A stretch of 48,038 nucleotides of DNA from an uncultured cyanobacterium (GTDB taxonomy: Bacteria; Cyanobacteriota; Cyanobacteriia; Cyanobacteriales; Geitlerinemataceae), in the NCBI GenBank assembly GCA_937899645.1, contig CALCCD010000043.1:1-48038 (forward strand), in the 5' to 3' direction. The notes under the pieces are model-generated. The model was not told the DNA's origin and made no database searches. It saw nothing but the letters and a program-made list of their open reading frames with translations. Of the stretch, positions 26,496 through 34,569 are shown piece by piece (the stretch's first letter is position 1; each line of letters begins with the position of its first letter). A program made the position numbers and the translations under genes.

Positions 26496-27134
26496 ATGAT
26501 AGAAGACTGGATTGAAATCGGCAGAATCGTTGGCCCCCATGGGCTTCACGGCCAGCTCAAGGTGTACCCCAGTTCGGATTTCCCAGAGCGCTTCCTAGAG
26601 CCGGGGACGCGCTGGCTGAAGCGGCGGGGGCAGCACGAACCGGAGCCCGTCGAGCTGACGTTCGGGCGCGACGTGCCGGGGAAGAACCTATTTGCGATTG
26701 AAATCGAAGGTATTGAAGATCGCGATCGGGCAGAGGTTCTGCGGGATGCGGTGCTGTACGTGCGCGGGGACGATCGCCCAGAGCTGGAGGAGGGCGAGTT
26801 TCACGTGATGGATTTAGTCGGCCTGGAGGCGCGGATCGCGTCGAGCGGGAAGCGGATCGGGGTGGTGGCGGATGTGATGTCGTCGGGGAACGATTTACTG
26901 TCGATCGAGCTAGATGAGCCGATCGCGGCGAAGGAAACGTCGTCGAGCCGTCGGCGGTTTCGCCGCAAGCAGAAGGTGAAGCAGCCGCAGACGCACGTTT
27001 TGGTTCCGTTTGTGGAGGCGATCGTGCCGGTGGTGGATGTTGCGGGGGGATTCGTGGCGATCGTGCCGATTCCGGGGTTGTTGGACGAGCGCAGCGCCAT
27101 GATTCGGGAAGACACACCCGACCCTCAGGTATAA
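26496..27134 (+). CDS. rimM: 16S rRNA processing protein RimM
   Basis: A 212-residue ribosome maturation factor that binds S19 and helps assemble the 30S head. The N-terminal RimM barrel is standard (IEIGRIVGPHGLHGQLKVYP), and the C-terminal PRC-barrel carries GEFHVMDLVGL and VLVPFVEAIVPVVDVAGG. A basic insert (SSRRRFRRKQKVKQPQ) lies inside the PRC domain. ATG at 26496 gives MIEDWIEIGRIV, the normal start. The second half of this gene (26712-27096) is present a second time downstream without a single difference. Confidence 0.95.
   Translation: MIEDWIEIGRIVGPHGLHGQLKVYPSSDFPERFLEPGTRWLKRRGQHEPEPVELTFGRDVPGKNLFAIEIEGIEDRDRAEVLRDAVLYVRGDDRPELEEGEFHVMDLVGLEARIASSGKRIGVVADVMSSGNDLLSIELDEPIAAKETSSSRRRFRRKQKVKQPQTHVLVPFVEAIVPVVDVAGGFVAIVPIPGLLDERSAMIREDTPDPQV
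26712..27096 (+). repeat. 385-bp direct repeat, left copy (inside rimM)
   Basis: Identical to 28138-28522 base for base on comparison by eye, at an offset of 1426 bp. It covers rimM from codon 73 almost to the end. Beyond both edges similarity falls off, though the right flanks still resemble each other (GATTC-GGAAGAC). Confidence 0.95.
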
Positions 27135-27353
27135 AGACGAATCTACCCCAGAACCAGGGCTATTTCATTCTGGATTGACCGGTTCTGTGCGTTGACGAGT
27201 TCTCGTGACTCTGGCCTCCGAAGCTTTGAGTGAAAGCTCCCTGAAAGCTCGGCAGCACGTTGGTCAAGTGAAGAATGAAATAAACTTGGTCACGCAATAC
27301 CTCGAGCGCAGTCGGGAGGGTTTAATAAACTCAATAGATAGGGGCCGATCGAG

Positions 27354-28076
27354 ATGAACTGGAATGTAGCGATTGCGGCAGGTGGCGGCGCGAGTCTTGA
27401 TTTCTTAGAAATTGCAGTTATCGCCTATGCCATAGCGAGATCGGGTTACCAACGCGAGGCGATCGCTGGCTGCGCAGCCGGTATATCGAGCGTAGCGATT
27501 GCTGCGGTGGCACTGGGCTCGAATATTCAGCTCGTCCCGCTCCACTGGCTACAGCTAATTACTGGGGCGGTGTTGCTTTGGTTCGGTTGGGGCTGGACGA
27601 AAAAGGCAGTGGTGCGGCAGGCGACCGGGCGGCGTGCGGGCTGGCTGGCTGACGATCCGCTAGAAGCAGAAGCAATCGCGCTAGAGGCCGCACCGCAGGG
27701 ATTCAGTACGGCAAACTTTATCGTAATGGCCAAAAGTGCAGCGCTAGAAGCGTTTGAGGTCGCGGTTATCGCTGTAACGCTAGGAATCGCGTCGAGTGCT
27801 TGGGGCGAAGTTTTGGGAGCTGTGGGAGTCGCCTGTGTGGGGTCGATCGTCGTGGTGGCAGCACTCCATGCTTATCTGGCAAAAGTCCCCGATGTGTTGA
27901 TTAAGTTGGGGACAGGGATCGTGCTGTTGGCGTTGGGTACGTTTTGGCTTGGGGAAGGTTCAGGCTGGGAATGGCCGGGAGACTGGGCAGTTGTGGGGTT
28001 GATTTGTCTGTATGGTTTGGTTTCCGCTTTTGCCGCGTTCTGGCTCGGCCGCAAGATGGAGAACTCGGCAGTTTGA
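27354..28076 (+). CDS. Polytopic membrane protein of COG4280 type (putative transporter)
   Basis: A 240-residue membrane protein with about seven helices in two related halves. Each half begins with the same kind of acidic, helical motif: ASLDFLEIAVIAYAIARSG (about 14-32) and AALEAFEVAVIAVTLGIAS (about 125-143). Conserved Glu in paired membrane motifs recalls exporter families such as LysE or Gdt1, but I cannot name the substrate. The internal duplication suggests an inverted-repeat-type fold. The gene stands alone between the two rimM copies, preceded by 219 bp with an inverted repeat CAGAACC/GGTTCTG. Confidence 0.7.
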   Translation: MNWNVAIAAGGGASLDFLEIAVIAYAIARSGYQREAIAGCAAGISSVAIAAVALGSNIQLVPLHWLQLITGAVLLWFGWGWTKKAVVRQATGRRAGWLADDPLEAEAIALEAAPQGFSTANFIVMAKSAALEAFEVAVIAVTLGIASSAWGEVLGAVGVACVGSIVVVAALHAYLAKVPDVLIKLGTGIVLLALGTFWLGEGSGWEWPGDWAVVGLICLYGLVSAFAAFWLGRKMENSAV

Positions 28077-28137
28077 GGAAAGAATTCAGGCCAAGCAATT
28101 GTGGAATGCCGCGCTATCTGCGAGCGAAATCGATGGC

Positions 28138-28578
28138 ATTGAAGATCGCGATCGGGCAGAGGTTCTGCGGGATGCGGTGCTGTACGTGCGCGGGGACGAT
28201 CGCCCAGAGCTGGAGGAGGGCGAGTTTCACGTGATGGATTTAGTCGGCCTGGAGGCGCGGATCGCGTCGAGCGGGAAGCGGATCGGGGTGGTGGCGGATG
28301 TGATGTCGTCGGGGAACGATTTACTGTCGATCGAGCTAGATGAGCCGATCGCGGCGAAGGAAACGTCGTCGAGCCGTCGGCGGTTTCGCCGCAAGCAGAA
28401 GGTGAAGCAGCCGCAGACGCACGTTTTGGTTCCGTTTGTGGAGGCGATCGTGCCGGTGGTGGATGTTGCGGGGGGATTCGTGGCGATCGTGCCGATTCCG
28501 GGGTTGTTGGACGAGCGCAGCGTCACGATTCAGGAAGACGAGCCCGATCCCAAGCCAGACGAAGAGCAAGGCCAATGA
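28138..28578 (+). pseudogene. RimM C-terminal fragment (duplicate), with 385-bp repeat right copy
   Basis: From 28138 to 28522 it repeats rimM codons 73-200 exactly, then ends differently (VTIQEDEPDPKPDEEQGQ instead of AMIREDTPDPQV). It lacks the N-terminal RimM domain; the frame runs back into the membrane gene with no good start, so it is probably not a working protein. Its stop overlaps the next ATG (ATGA). That suggests this right copy keeps the ancestral rimM 3' end and junction with the DUF4291 gene. Confidence 0.88.
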
Positions 28579-29186
28579 GTGAGACTCCCAAGCACCAGAT
28601 CCGCGCGTTCTACAACGACGAAACCATCCGGGTCTATCAAGCCTACAGCGATCGAATTGCCGATTCAGCGCTCGCGAATCAAACCTTCGTCAGCCCGCCA
28701 TTCAAGCTCGATCGAATGACTTGGATCAAGCCGTCTTTCCTATGGATGATGTATCGCTCTGGCTGGGGAATGAAGGACGGCAAGCCGTCGAAGATCTTGG
28801 CGATCGACATTACGCGAGCAGGATTTGAGTGGGCGCTCGACCATAGCTGCCTCAGCCGCCCGAGCAAAGATCTCTCACCGAAAGAATGGAAGCAGATGAA
28901 GCGCACGCATCCGGTACGTATCCAGTGGGATCCCGAGCGAAATCCCGATCTGGAGGCTTTGGACTACAGAGCCATCCAGATCGGGCTCTCAAATGAGGCC
29001 GTGGTGAAATATCTCAACGAATGGATTACGTGCATTACAGACATCACGCCGCTGACACGCGAGATTCATGCTCTCGTTCAGCAAAGTCGTTATGAAGAGG
29101 CAAAGCAGTCCCTCCCAAATGAGCTTGCGTATCTACTCGAAGAGAATACTCGCTTGCAAATCAACGCCGATCTTTGCCTCAATTAG
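28575..29186 (+). CDS. DUF4291 family protein
   Basis: A 203-residue soluble protein with the DUF4291 pattern: IRAFYNDETIRVYQAYSDRI, FVSPPFKLDRMTWIKPSFLW, MMYRSGWGMKDGK, AIDITRAGFEWAL, and RIQWDPERN. Function is unknown; the family is broadly spread in bacteria and fungi. Its ATG overlaps the stop of the rimM fragment, so it was presumably transcribed with an intact rimM before the duplication. Lower GC than rimM but with ordinary codon use. Confidence 0.88.
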   Translation: MSETPKHQIRAFYNDETIRVYQAYSDRIADSALANQTFVSPPFKLDRMTWIKPSFLWMMYRSGWGMKDGKPSKILAIDITRAGFEWALDHSCLSRPSKDLSPKEWKQMKRTHPVRIQWDPERNPDLEALDYRAIQIGLSNEAVVKYLNEWITCITDITPLTREIHALVQQSRYEEAKQSLPNELAYLLEENTRLQINADLCLN

Positions 29187-29242
29187 CCATAAGTGAAGCT
29201 GTTTGTCTCGCATCAGTGACACGGCACAGAGCTCACGAAAAG

Positions 29243-29268
29243 CGTTCCCACGCAGGAGCATGGGAACG
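29243..29268. terminator. Palindrome between convergent genes (repeat or bidirectional terminator)
   Basis: CGTTCCCA (29243-29250), 10-bp loop CGCAGGAGCA, TGGGAACG (29261-29268). The 8-bp stem is perfect. The sequence resembles a widespread bacterial palindromic repeat (CGTTCCCA..GGAGC..TGGGAACG). No U run follows, so terminator function is inferred from its place between two gene ends. Confidence 0.55.
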
Positions 29269-29275
29269 ATGCGAA

Positions 29276-30124
29276 TCAAAACGGCTTTGAGATCACAACA
29301 TCTTGATAAGTCACGCCATTCTCTCGTCCAGCCCACGAGCCAAATTCGATATCGATGATTTGATGGCCTGCTGCCGCGTATATCTCGTAGATAGTGCTAA
29401 TGGGGTATGCCGTGCATAACAAGGGATTTTCTTGACTGTAAGTGAAAACGCCATTTACAAAAAAGGGCAACGCTCTGTCCGTCAGACCGCACTTCATAAC
29501 ATACTTTGCGTACTCATCTACAATAAGCCAAGTATTAATTCCATACCCGCCTGAACCCAGCACCTTTGCTTGTTCCTTTAGAACATGCTGAATTCCTTCA
29601 CGCCACATGTGAGTAAAGACTGAATGGGAAAAGACAACATCAAACTTGCCTTCGTACTCGATTGGAAGAACGGGCTCGCTTGACTTGGCTTGACTCTTAC
29701 TACTTTTACCTTCTTGTATGTAGATATAGTTTTCGTCTGTCGAAATATCTTGGAAGATAAACTCGAAGTTGGGGAAACTAGAGTAGCCTGCTTTTAATGA
29801 ATCGATAGCAAATTTGCTGATATCAAGCCCTAGATATAACCCCTTGCTGGAGAGATAGTTACTAGAAGCATATGCGAGGCGTCCCCAGCCACACCCATAG
29901 TCAAGGATTGATGCATCTGGGGTTAAATTAGCTTTCTCAATCAGGTAAGGTAGCTCTTTCAGACATGCAGACTCCACGTGGCCTCTGATGTACTCGGAAA
30001 GACTAGATATGGACTTGTCGTAGTTCCCATTATTTTCGGGGCTGGGAATTCGTGGGTCGATTTTCCCCAGATTAAATGCTTGTTGGAACTCCTGATAGAG
30101 CTTTGTTCGTGCATCGATCGTCAT
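29276..30124 (-). CDS. Class I SAM-dependent methyltransferase
   Basis: A 282-residue protein. Motif I is ILDYGCGWGRLAYASS (SAM-binding loop), followed by GLYLGLDIS (acidic loop) and FDVVFSHSVFTHM (post-II region), the normal order of a seven-strand methyltransferase. The substrate is not evident. The gene is clearly AT-richer than its surroundings and lacks HIP1 sites, so it may be acquired. It follows a glycosyltransferase by 62 bp on the same strand, which hints at glycan or surface polysaccharide modification. Confidence 0.82.
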   Translation of the reverse strand: MTIDARTKLYQEFQQAFNLGKIDPRIPSPENNGNYDKSISSLSEYIRGHVESACLKELPYLIEKANLTPDASILDYGCGWGRLAYASSNYLSSKGLYLGLDISKFAIDSLKAGYSSFPNFEFIFQDISTDENYIYIQEGKSSKSQAKSSEPVLPIEYEGKFDVVFSHSVFTHMWREGIQHVLKEQAKVLGSGGYGINTWLIVDEYAKYVMKCGLTDRALPFFVNGVFTYSQENPLLCTAYPISTIYEIYAAAGHQIIDIEFGSWAGRENGVTYQDVVISKPF

Positions 30125-30186
30125 CTTTCGCTCGAGGTTAGTTCTGACCTCATGAGATTACCCCAGCTTCTCACTCTCTGAAATAC

Positions 30187-31419
30187 TTACAGCGACTCGA
30201 ACAGCGCTTCGTACTTGTCCAACGCGCTCGAAAACGCATAATTCTCCAGCGCAAACTGCCGCACGTTCGCGCTCAACCGCGCCACCTCCTCCGGATCGGC
30301 GTGCAGCTCCCGAATCGTCGCCGCCAGCTTCTCCGGGTCTTCCGGCGGGATCGTCCGACCGCCCTTGCTGTTTCGCACTGCTTGCGATGCCGTCCCGATC
30401 GCCGGAACCGACGCCACGATCGGCAACCCACTCGCCGACAGCACCTGAATCTTCGACGGCATATTGAACGCGATCACGTTGCCCTTCTGCATCACCAAAC
30501 CCAGATCGGCAGCGGCCAACATCTGCGGCAACAGCTCGCGCGGCTGGAACGGCAGCAGCGTCACGTTATCTGCGCCCAGCTCGTCGCGGAGGGCTTGCAG
30601 CTCGTCGCGCGCCTTACCTTCGCCGACGATAACGATCGCGATCTCTGGTACGTCGCGCAAATGCATCGCCGCATGGATTAGCGTTTCGAGACCCTGCGTG
30701 CGGGCGATGTTGCCCGAATAGAGCACGATAAATTTTCCCGTCAGACCGTTCTCGACGCGGAACGGGTTTTCGTCTTTGTTGCTGCCGGTCGGGGCGGGCT
30801 GAATAAAGTCCGTATCGACCCAGTTGGAAATCAGCGCTAGCTTCTCGGCGGGGACGCCCTTATCGCGCAGGTTGTCCACGAAACCGTCGGCGATGACACT
30901 GATGCGATCGGCGGTTCGATAGGCGAACTTCTCCAGCCATGAAAAGATCTTAATCATGCCCTTGTTGGTCATCAGGCCGGTGTGGACGGCGGCGTCGGGC
31001 AGGATGTCCTGGAGGTTGGCGACCAGCGGGCAACGGAAAATCCACTTGAGGACGGCGGCAGGGACGGTGGCGGGCAGCGGCGGGATCGTCAGGAAAATCA
31101 CGTCGGGCTTGTCGCCGTTAAGCGCCTGAAAGAAGCTGGTGGCGACGAAGCTGATTTCGAGCAGGGCGCGATCGATAAATCCGGGCTGCGGTCGAATCCA
31201 GACGTAACAGCGCTGGAGCTTGACGCCGTTGCGCTCCTCGGTCATGTAGAGCTTGCCGCGATAACCCTCGTAGATGCGCCGCTCGGGATAGTTGGGCATC
31301 CCCGTCACGACGCGCACCTCATGGCCGCGTTTGGCGAGCCCTTCAGCCAGTTCGGTCATCAGCGGCGCGATGCCGATCGGCTCGGGGTGATAGTTATAGG
31401 AGTAAATCAGGATTTTCAT
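30187..31419 (-). CDS. Family 4 glycosyltransferase, WcaI-like
   Basis: A 410-residue GT-B enzyme. The start MKILIYSYNYHPEPIGIAPL and VVTGMPNYPERRIYEGYRGK match the WcaI-like group of GT4, used in extracellular polysaccharide synthesis. The C-terminal domain has FIVLYSGNIARTQGLETLIHA and the donor-binding segment VIAFNMPSKIQVLSASGLPIVAS. The sugar and acceptor are unknown. The methyltransferase downstream may be in the same transcript. Confidence 0.88.
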   Translation of the reverse strand: MKILIYSYNYHPEPIGIAPLMTELAEGLAKRGHEVRVVTGMPNYPERRIYEGYRGKLYMTEERNGVKLQRCYVWIRPQPGFIDRALLEISFVATSFFQALNGDKPDVIFLTIPPLPATVPAAVLKWIFRCPLVANLQDILPDAAVHTGLMTNKGMIKIFSWLEKFAYRTADRISVIADGFVDNLRDKGVPAEKLALISNWVDTDFIQPAPTGSNKDENPFRVENGLTGKFIVLYSGNIARTQGLETLIHAAMHLRDVPEIAIVIVGEGKARDELQALRDELGADNVTLLPFQPRELLPQMLAAADLGLVMQKGNVIAFNMPSKIQVLSASGLPIVASVPAIGTASQAVRNSKGGRTIPPEDPEKLAATIRELHADPEEVARLSANVRQFALENYAFSSALDKYEALFESL

Positions 31420-31757
31420 GCGCGGGTTCGCCGAGGATTTGCCGGGGATTTGCCGATGGTGGGAGAAACGTCTCGTGGAGGCGCATCGCTACACGTTGGG
31501 AGCTGTGCATTGAGGAAACATGCCAACGCGAAACGCCTGCCGATCGCTTCGGAGTCTTTGCGCCGCGATCGGGAAAATCGGTCGCGATCGCAGCGCGTTG
31601 CAATGCCCGCACCGACGCTTCGCCGCACAGCCGTACAATTTAGGCCGTACACTTCAAAGAGAACCGATCGCAGCGCCGTAGGCCAGCATTCGCAACCCAG
31701 GCTAACTCACGCTGCCATCCGATCGCGCCGCCTTTCGCCCCGACCGCCCCGTCCGCT
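31420..31757. other. Divergent spacer between glycosyltransferase and diheme cytochrome
   Basis: A 338-bp high-GC region with GCGATCGC-like octamers. Open frames in it are Arg/Ser/Pro-rich with no family likeness. I see no clear promoter pair or hairpin. Confidence 0.4.
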
Positions 31758-32315
31758 ATGCCTTCCGTCAAATCCCGCCGATCGCCCCTGATTTTGCTGC
31801 TGCTCGTCGCGCTCTGGAGTGCCAGCATCGGCTGGCTCGCGAGCGGGGCCTGGGCGCAGGACTCCGAGCTACCCGATGTCCCGGATGAGTTTCCGTATAT
31901 CGGCACGGTCGATCCCATCCCCGAGAACAAGCGCGCCGGTCAGACGCTGTATCTAGGTAACTGCGCGGGCTGCCATATCGCGATTCCCCCGGCGCTGCTG
32001 CCGACCGAAACCTGGCGCGACAACCTCCTCGACGAAGATCACTACGGCGCGATCGTACCGGTGCTGCCCAGCCCGCAGATCGAAATTCTTTGGGACTACC
32101 TGCAATTTTTCTCGCGCCCGAATCCCAGTCAAAACGAAACTCAGGCGTTCCGGCTCGACTCCTCAACTTTTTTCACGGCGATGCATCCCGGAATGGCGAT
32201 CGAGCGTCCGGTGCGCCTCGACGGCTGCGCGTCCTGCCACCCTGGCGCGAATGACTTTGACTTTCGCCGAACCCAAGAGACCCGACAGGCGATCGCGCCG
32301 CCAATCGCACCGTAG
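31758..32315 (+). CDS. Exported diheme cytochrome c
   Basis: A 185-residue protein. A signal peptide (basic KSRRSP, hydrophobic LILLLLVALW, cleavage after AWA near 33) sends it across the membrane. Two heme c sites are seen: CAGCH (69-73) and CASCH (157-161), each Cys-x-x-Cys-His. This fits the cyanobacterial diheme cytochrome family, found in the lumen or periplasm and thought to carry electrons; a partner is not known. A ctaCDE oxidase lies 17 kb away, but no direct link is visible. Met residues near HPGMAIERP may be an axial ligand. Confidence 0.85.
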   Translation: MPSVKSRRSPLILLLLVALWSASIGWLASGAWAQDSELPDVPDEFPYIGTVDPIPENKRAGQTLYLGNCAGCHIAIPPALLPTETWRDNLLDEDHYGAIVPVLPSPQIEILWDYLQFFSRPNPSQNETQAFRLDSSTFFTAMHPGMAIERPVRLDGCASCHPGANDFDFRRTQETRQAIAPPIAP

Positions 32316-32374
32316 CGATAAGCCAAACTATTGTCGCCATTAAGACAAATAAAACTTTACAAAACGAAAAACGA

Positions 32375-32401
32375 AGTTACGCTAGAGAGTGAAGCGTAAC
32401 T
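32375..32401 (+). promoter_or_regulatory. Perfect 9-bp inverted repeat upstream of small membrane protein
   Basis: AGTTACGCT (32375-32383), 9-nt spacer AGAGAGTGA, AGCGTAACT (32393-32401). It ends 11 bp before the ATG at 32413. It could be an operator or an RNA hairpin limiting ribosome access; TTTACA at 32355-32360 just upstream may be a -35 element. Confidence 0.6.
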
Positions 32402-32412
32402 ATGTCCGTCAC

Positions 32413-32616
32413 ATGCGTCAGTTTTTCCTTGTCGTGCCCATTGTCATTGTTTTCTTACTTGCTCTCGTGGCGACGGGTGCTCGCTCGTTCCTTCCCGGCG
32501 GTCTGGCTGAGCCTGCACCGGCTGGTATGACTCTCTTCCCAGCGAAGGCCGACCCGTTCGTCCACGTTCCTTCGCCGACGGCAAATATTGCCCTCGCCGC
32601 GCCGTCGATTGGTTAG
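32413..32616 (+). CDS. Small membrane-anchored protein of unknown function
   Basis: A 67-residue protein. Residues 3-22 (FFLVVPIVIVFLLALVATGA) are a membrane helix, and the rest is a Pro/Ala-rich tail (PAPAGMTLFPAKADPFVHVP) likely outside the cytosol. I do not recognise the family. ATG at 32413 is chosen; an in-frame GTG at 32389 would start inside the inverted repeat. The acetyltransferase begins 2 bp after its stop, which supports co-translation and that this is a real gene. Confidence 0.6.
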   Translation: MRQFFLVVPIVIVFLLALVATGARSFLPGGLAEPAPAGMTLFPAKADPFVHVPSPTANIALAAPSIG

Positions 32617-32618
32617 GG

Positions 32619-33233
32619 ATGGCAGGGTTTGCGGCGCTACCTGTCGGTTACCGGCTGCGCGTCGGCTCGCCTCTCGATCGTGCCTTGCTTTTTTCTTTTG
32701 CCCACCGCGCTTATCGCGAGGTTGATTCTGTTCGTACCGGCAATCGGCTGTCGCAAACTCTCGATCGCTACTTGAGCGCTCGCACGCCCATCTGGTGGAT
32801 TGAGGCCGACGCGCCGAGTTCGGGGGCCAGTTCGGAAGGCAAATCGCCCCCTGACGCGGGATCTGGGTTGGGTGCGCGCTCGGGCGATCGCGCGGCCGCT
32901 GAGAGGCGATCGGGCCTACCGTATCTCTCGTCCGGTGAGCCGACCGGCCAGCTTCAGAATTTTCAACCCATCGCCTGTCTCTGGCTAGGAAGCGCTACAA
33001 CGCCCAGTGATGCCGAGCCTCAGGCTTATGTTTTGTTGCTTTACGTTGCGCCCGAGCACCGGCGGCGCGGTCTCGCAACTCACCTGCTTCATTTGGCGGA
33101 AGCCGAGGCTGAAAGGCGGGGCGATCGTCAGCTCGGCTTGCAGGTGCAGGCGGGCAATACCGCCGCGATCGCGCTGTATGAAAAATTGGGCTACTTCACG
33201 CTGTCGCGCTGGATGGGCAAGCCGTTGGGGTGA
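32619..33233 (+). CDS. GNAT family N-acetyltransferase
   Basis: A 204-residue protein. The acetyl-CoA-binding motif is YVLLLYVAPEHRRRGLATHLL (in parts: LLLYVAPEHRRRGLATHLL), with the later LQVQAGNTAAIALYEKLGYF. Residues about 65-110 are a low-complexity Ser/Gly insert (SSGASSEGKSPPDAGSG). The acceptor is unknown. It starts 2 bp after the small membrane protein gene. Confidence 0.82.
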   Translation: MAGFAALPVGYRLRVGSPLDRALLFSFAHRAYREVDSVRTGNRLSQTLDRYLSARTPIWWIEADAPSSGASSEGKSPPDAGSGLGARSGDRAAAERRSGLPYLSSGEPTGQLQNFQPIACLWLGSATTPSDAEPQAYVLLLYVAPEHRRRGLATHLLHLAEAEAERRGDRQLGLQVQAGNTAAIALYEKLGYFTLSRWMGKPLG

Positions 33234-33432
33234 GGGCGATTCAGGCGCGATCGGCCCGCTTCCGAGCCCACCGGACGATTGTGTTAACCTGACTAGGCTG
33301 AAACATCGCGTTACAAAAGATCGACTAGCTGTGATGAGAGACGGGGCTGAGCTTTGCTGACTGTAAACTCCGCATCCCTGGCGATTTTGCCACTCGTTTT
33401 TCGAGCCGTTTATACCTCTGCATTGAGCTTCC

Positions 33433-34278
33433 ATGACTATTGCTACCGCTGCTCCGTTGCGCCCGCGCTGGCCGGGGATTTTCTTTAATGCCGCCCTGCA
33501 CGTCGGCGCGGCTTTCGTACTGCTGCCGCAGAATTTCTCTTGGTCGGCGGTCGCACTGTTCGTTGGCCTCTGGTGGGTGACGGGCTGTCTCGGCATCACT
33601 GTCGCCTACCACCGCCTGATCGCTCACCGCAGCTTCACCGTGCCGAAATGGCTCGAGTACGTGCTGATGTTCTGCGGCACGCTGACGGCCCAGGGTGGCG
33701 TCTTGGTTTGGGTCAGCTACCACCGCGCTCACCACCGGGGTGTCGATAGCGACGGCGATCCGCATACGCCGGTCGATGGCTTCTGGTGGAGCCATATGGG
33801 CTGGTTGATGGTGCATCACCCACTCAAGGGCAAGTGCGAACGCTTTATCAAAGACATCATTGACGACCCGGTATACCGCTTCTGCGATCGCTACTTCATT
33901 GAAATCCAGGCGGCGTTCGGCGTCCTGCTCTACATGCTCGGCGGTTGGCCGTTCGTCGTGTGGGGTGTCTTCTTCCGACTGGTGTTCGTGACCCACGTAA
34001 CCTGTATGGTCAACAGCGTCACCCACACTTTTGGCTACCGCAATTACGACAGTAAAGATCGCTCGACAAACCAATGGCTCGTCGCGGCGCTGACCCACGG
34101 CGAAGGTTGGCACAATAACCACCACGGCCACCAGTATTCGGCGAAGTTCGGCCACAAGTGGTGGGAAATCGATGCAGGCTGGATGGTGATCCAGTGTTTG
34201 GCAGCGCTGGGTCTGGCTAAAAATGTCAAGGTGCCGCGCACCGAACCGCAAAAAGCCGAACTGCAAGAGCAGTCGTAG
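33433..34278 (+). CDS. desC: Delta-9 acyl-lipid desaturase
   Basis: A 281-residue membrane di-iron enzyme that puts the first double bond at C9 of acyl chains in membrane lipids. Three His boxes are intact: HRLIAH (60-65), HRAHH (97-101) and HNNHH (227-231), with four helices between. FNAALHVGA is a normal start. Cyanobacterial desC genes respond to cold; the upstream 199 bp has no recognisable element. One 63-bp repeat copy follows the gene. Confidence 0.92.
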   Translation: MTIATAAPLRPRWPGIFFNAALHVGAAFVLLPQNFSWSAVALFVGLWWVTGCLGITVAYHRLIAHRSFTVPKWLEYVLMFCGTLTAQGGVLVWVSYHRAHHRGVDSDGDPHTPVDGFWWSHMGWLMVHHPLKGKCERFIKDIIDDPVYRFCDRYFIEIQAAFGVLLYMLGGWPFVVWGVFFRLVFVTHVTCMVNSVTHTFGYRNYDSKDRSTNQWLVAALTHGEGWHNNHHGHQYSAKFGHKWWEIDAGWMVIQCLAALGLAKNVKVPRTEPQKAELQEQS

Positions 34279-34333
34279 ACGCAGAAACTTAGAGGTCGGA
34301 CTTCTCGATCGACGCAGTTTCGTCCAGATATCT

Positions 34334-34395
34334 GAAAGCCGGGTTTCTCCGGTTCGGTCGCACTCGATCGAGCCTTTGTAGAAATCCGGTTTCTC
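34334..34395. repeat. About 63-bp palindrome-ended repeat, copy 2
   Basis: Ends GAAAGCCGGGTTTCTC and AGAAATCCGGTTTCTC, 62 bp overall, between desC and the IMPase-family gene. Same class as 22575-22638 and 38764-38826. Confidence 0.7.
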
Positions 34396-34569
34396 GCGTT
34401 TTATGCGTGGTTTGGTAGGGTATGTTGCGGCCACGATCGATAACAGAAACATGCGCCGCCGCAACGCGCCAACGACAAGCGCTAAATCCTTGCGCTGCGG
34501 TTCGAGCCTGCCGATCGCGCTTTTCGACTATCGCTCGCGACCGCGACGCATCTTACTAAGCCGCCGATT

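Noticed and set aside
28012-28578. 188-residue open frame as an independent rimM-like gene
   Set aside because: Its start lies in another frame inside the membrane-protein gene; the only recognisable part is the duplicated C-terminal piece of RimM.
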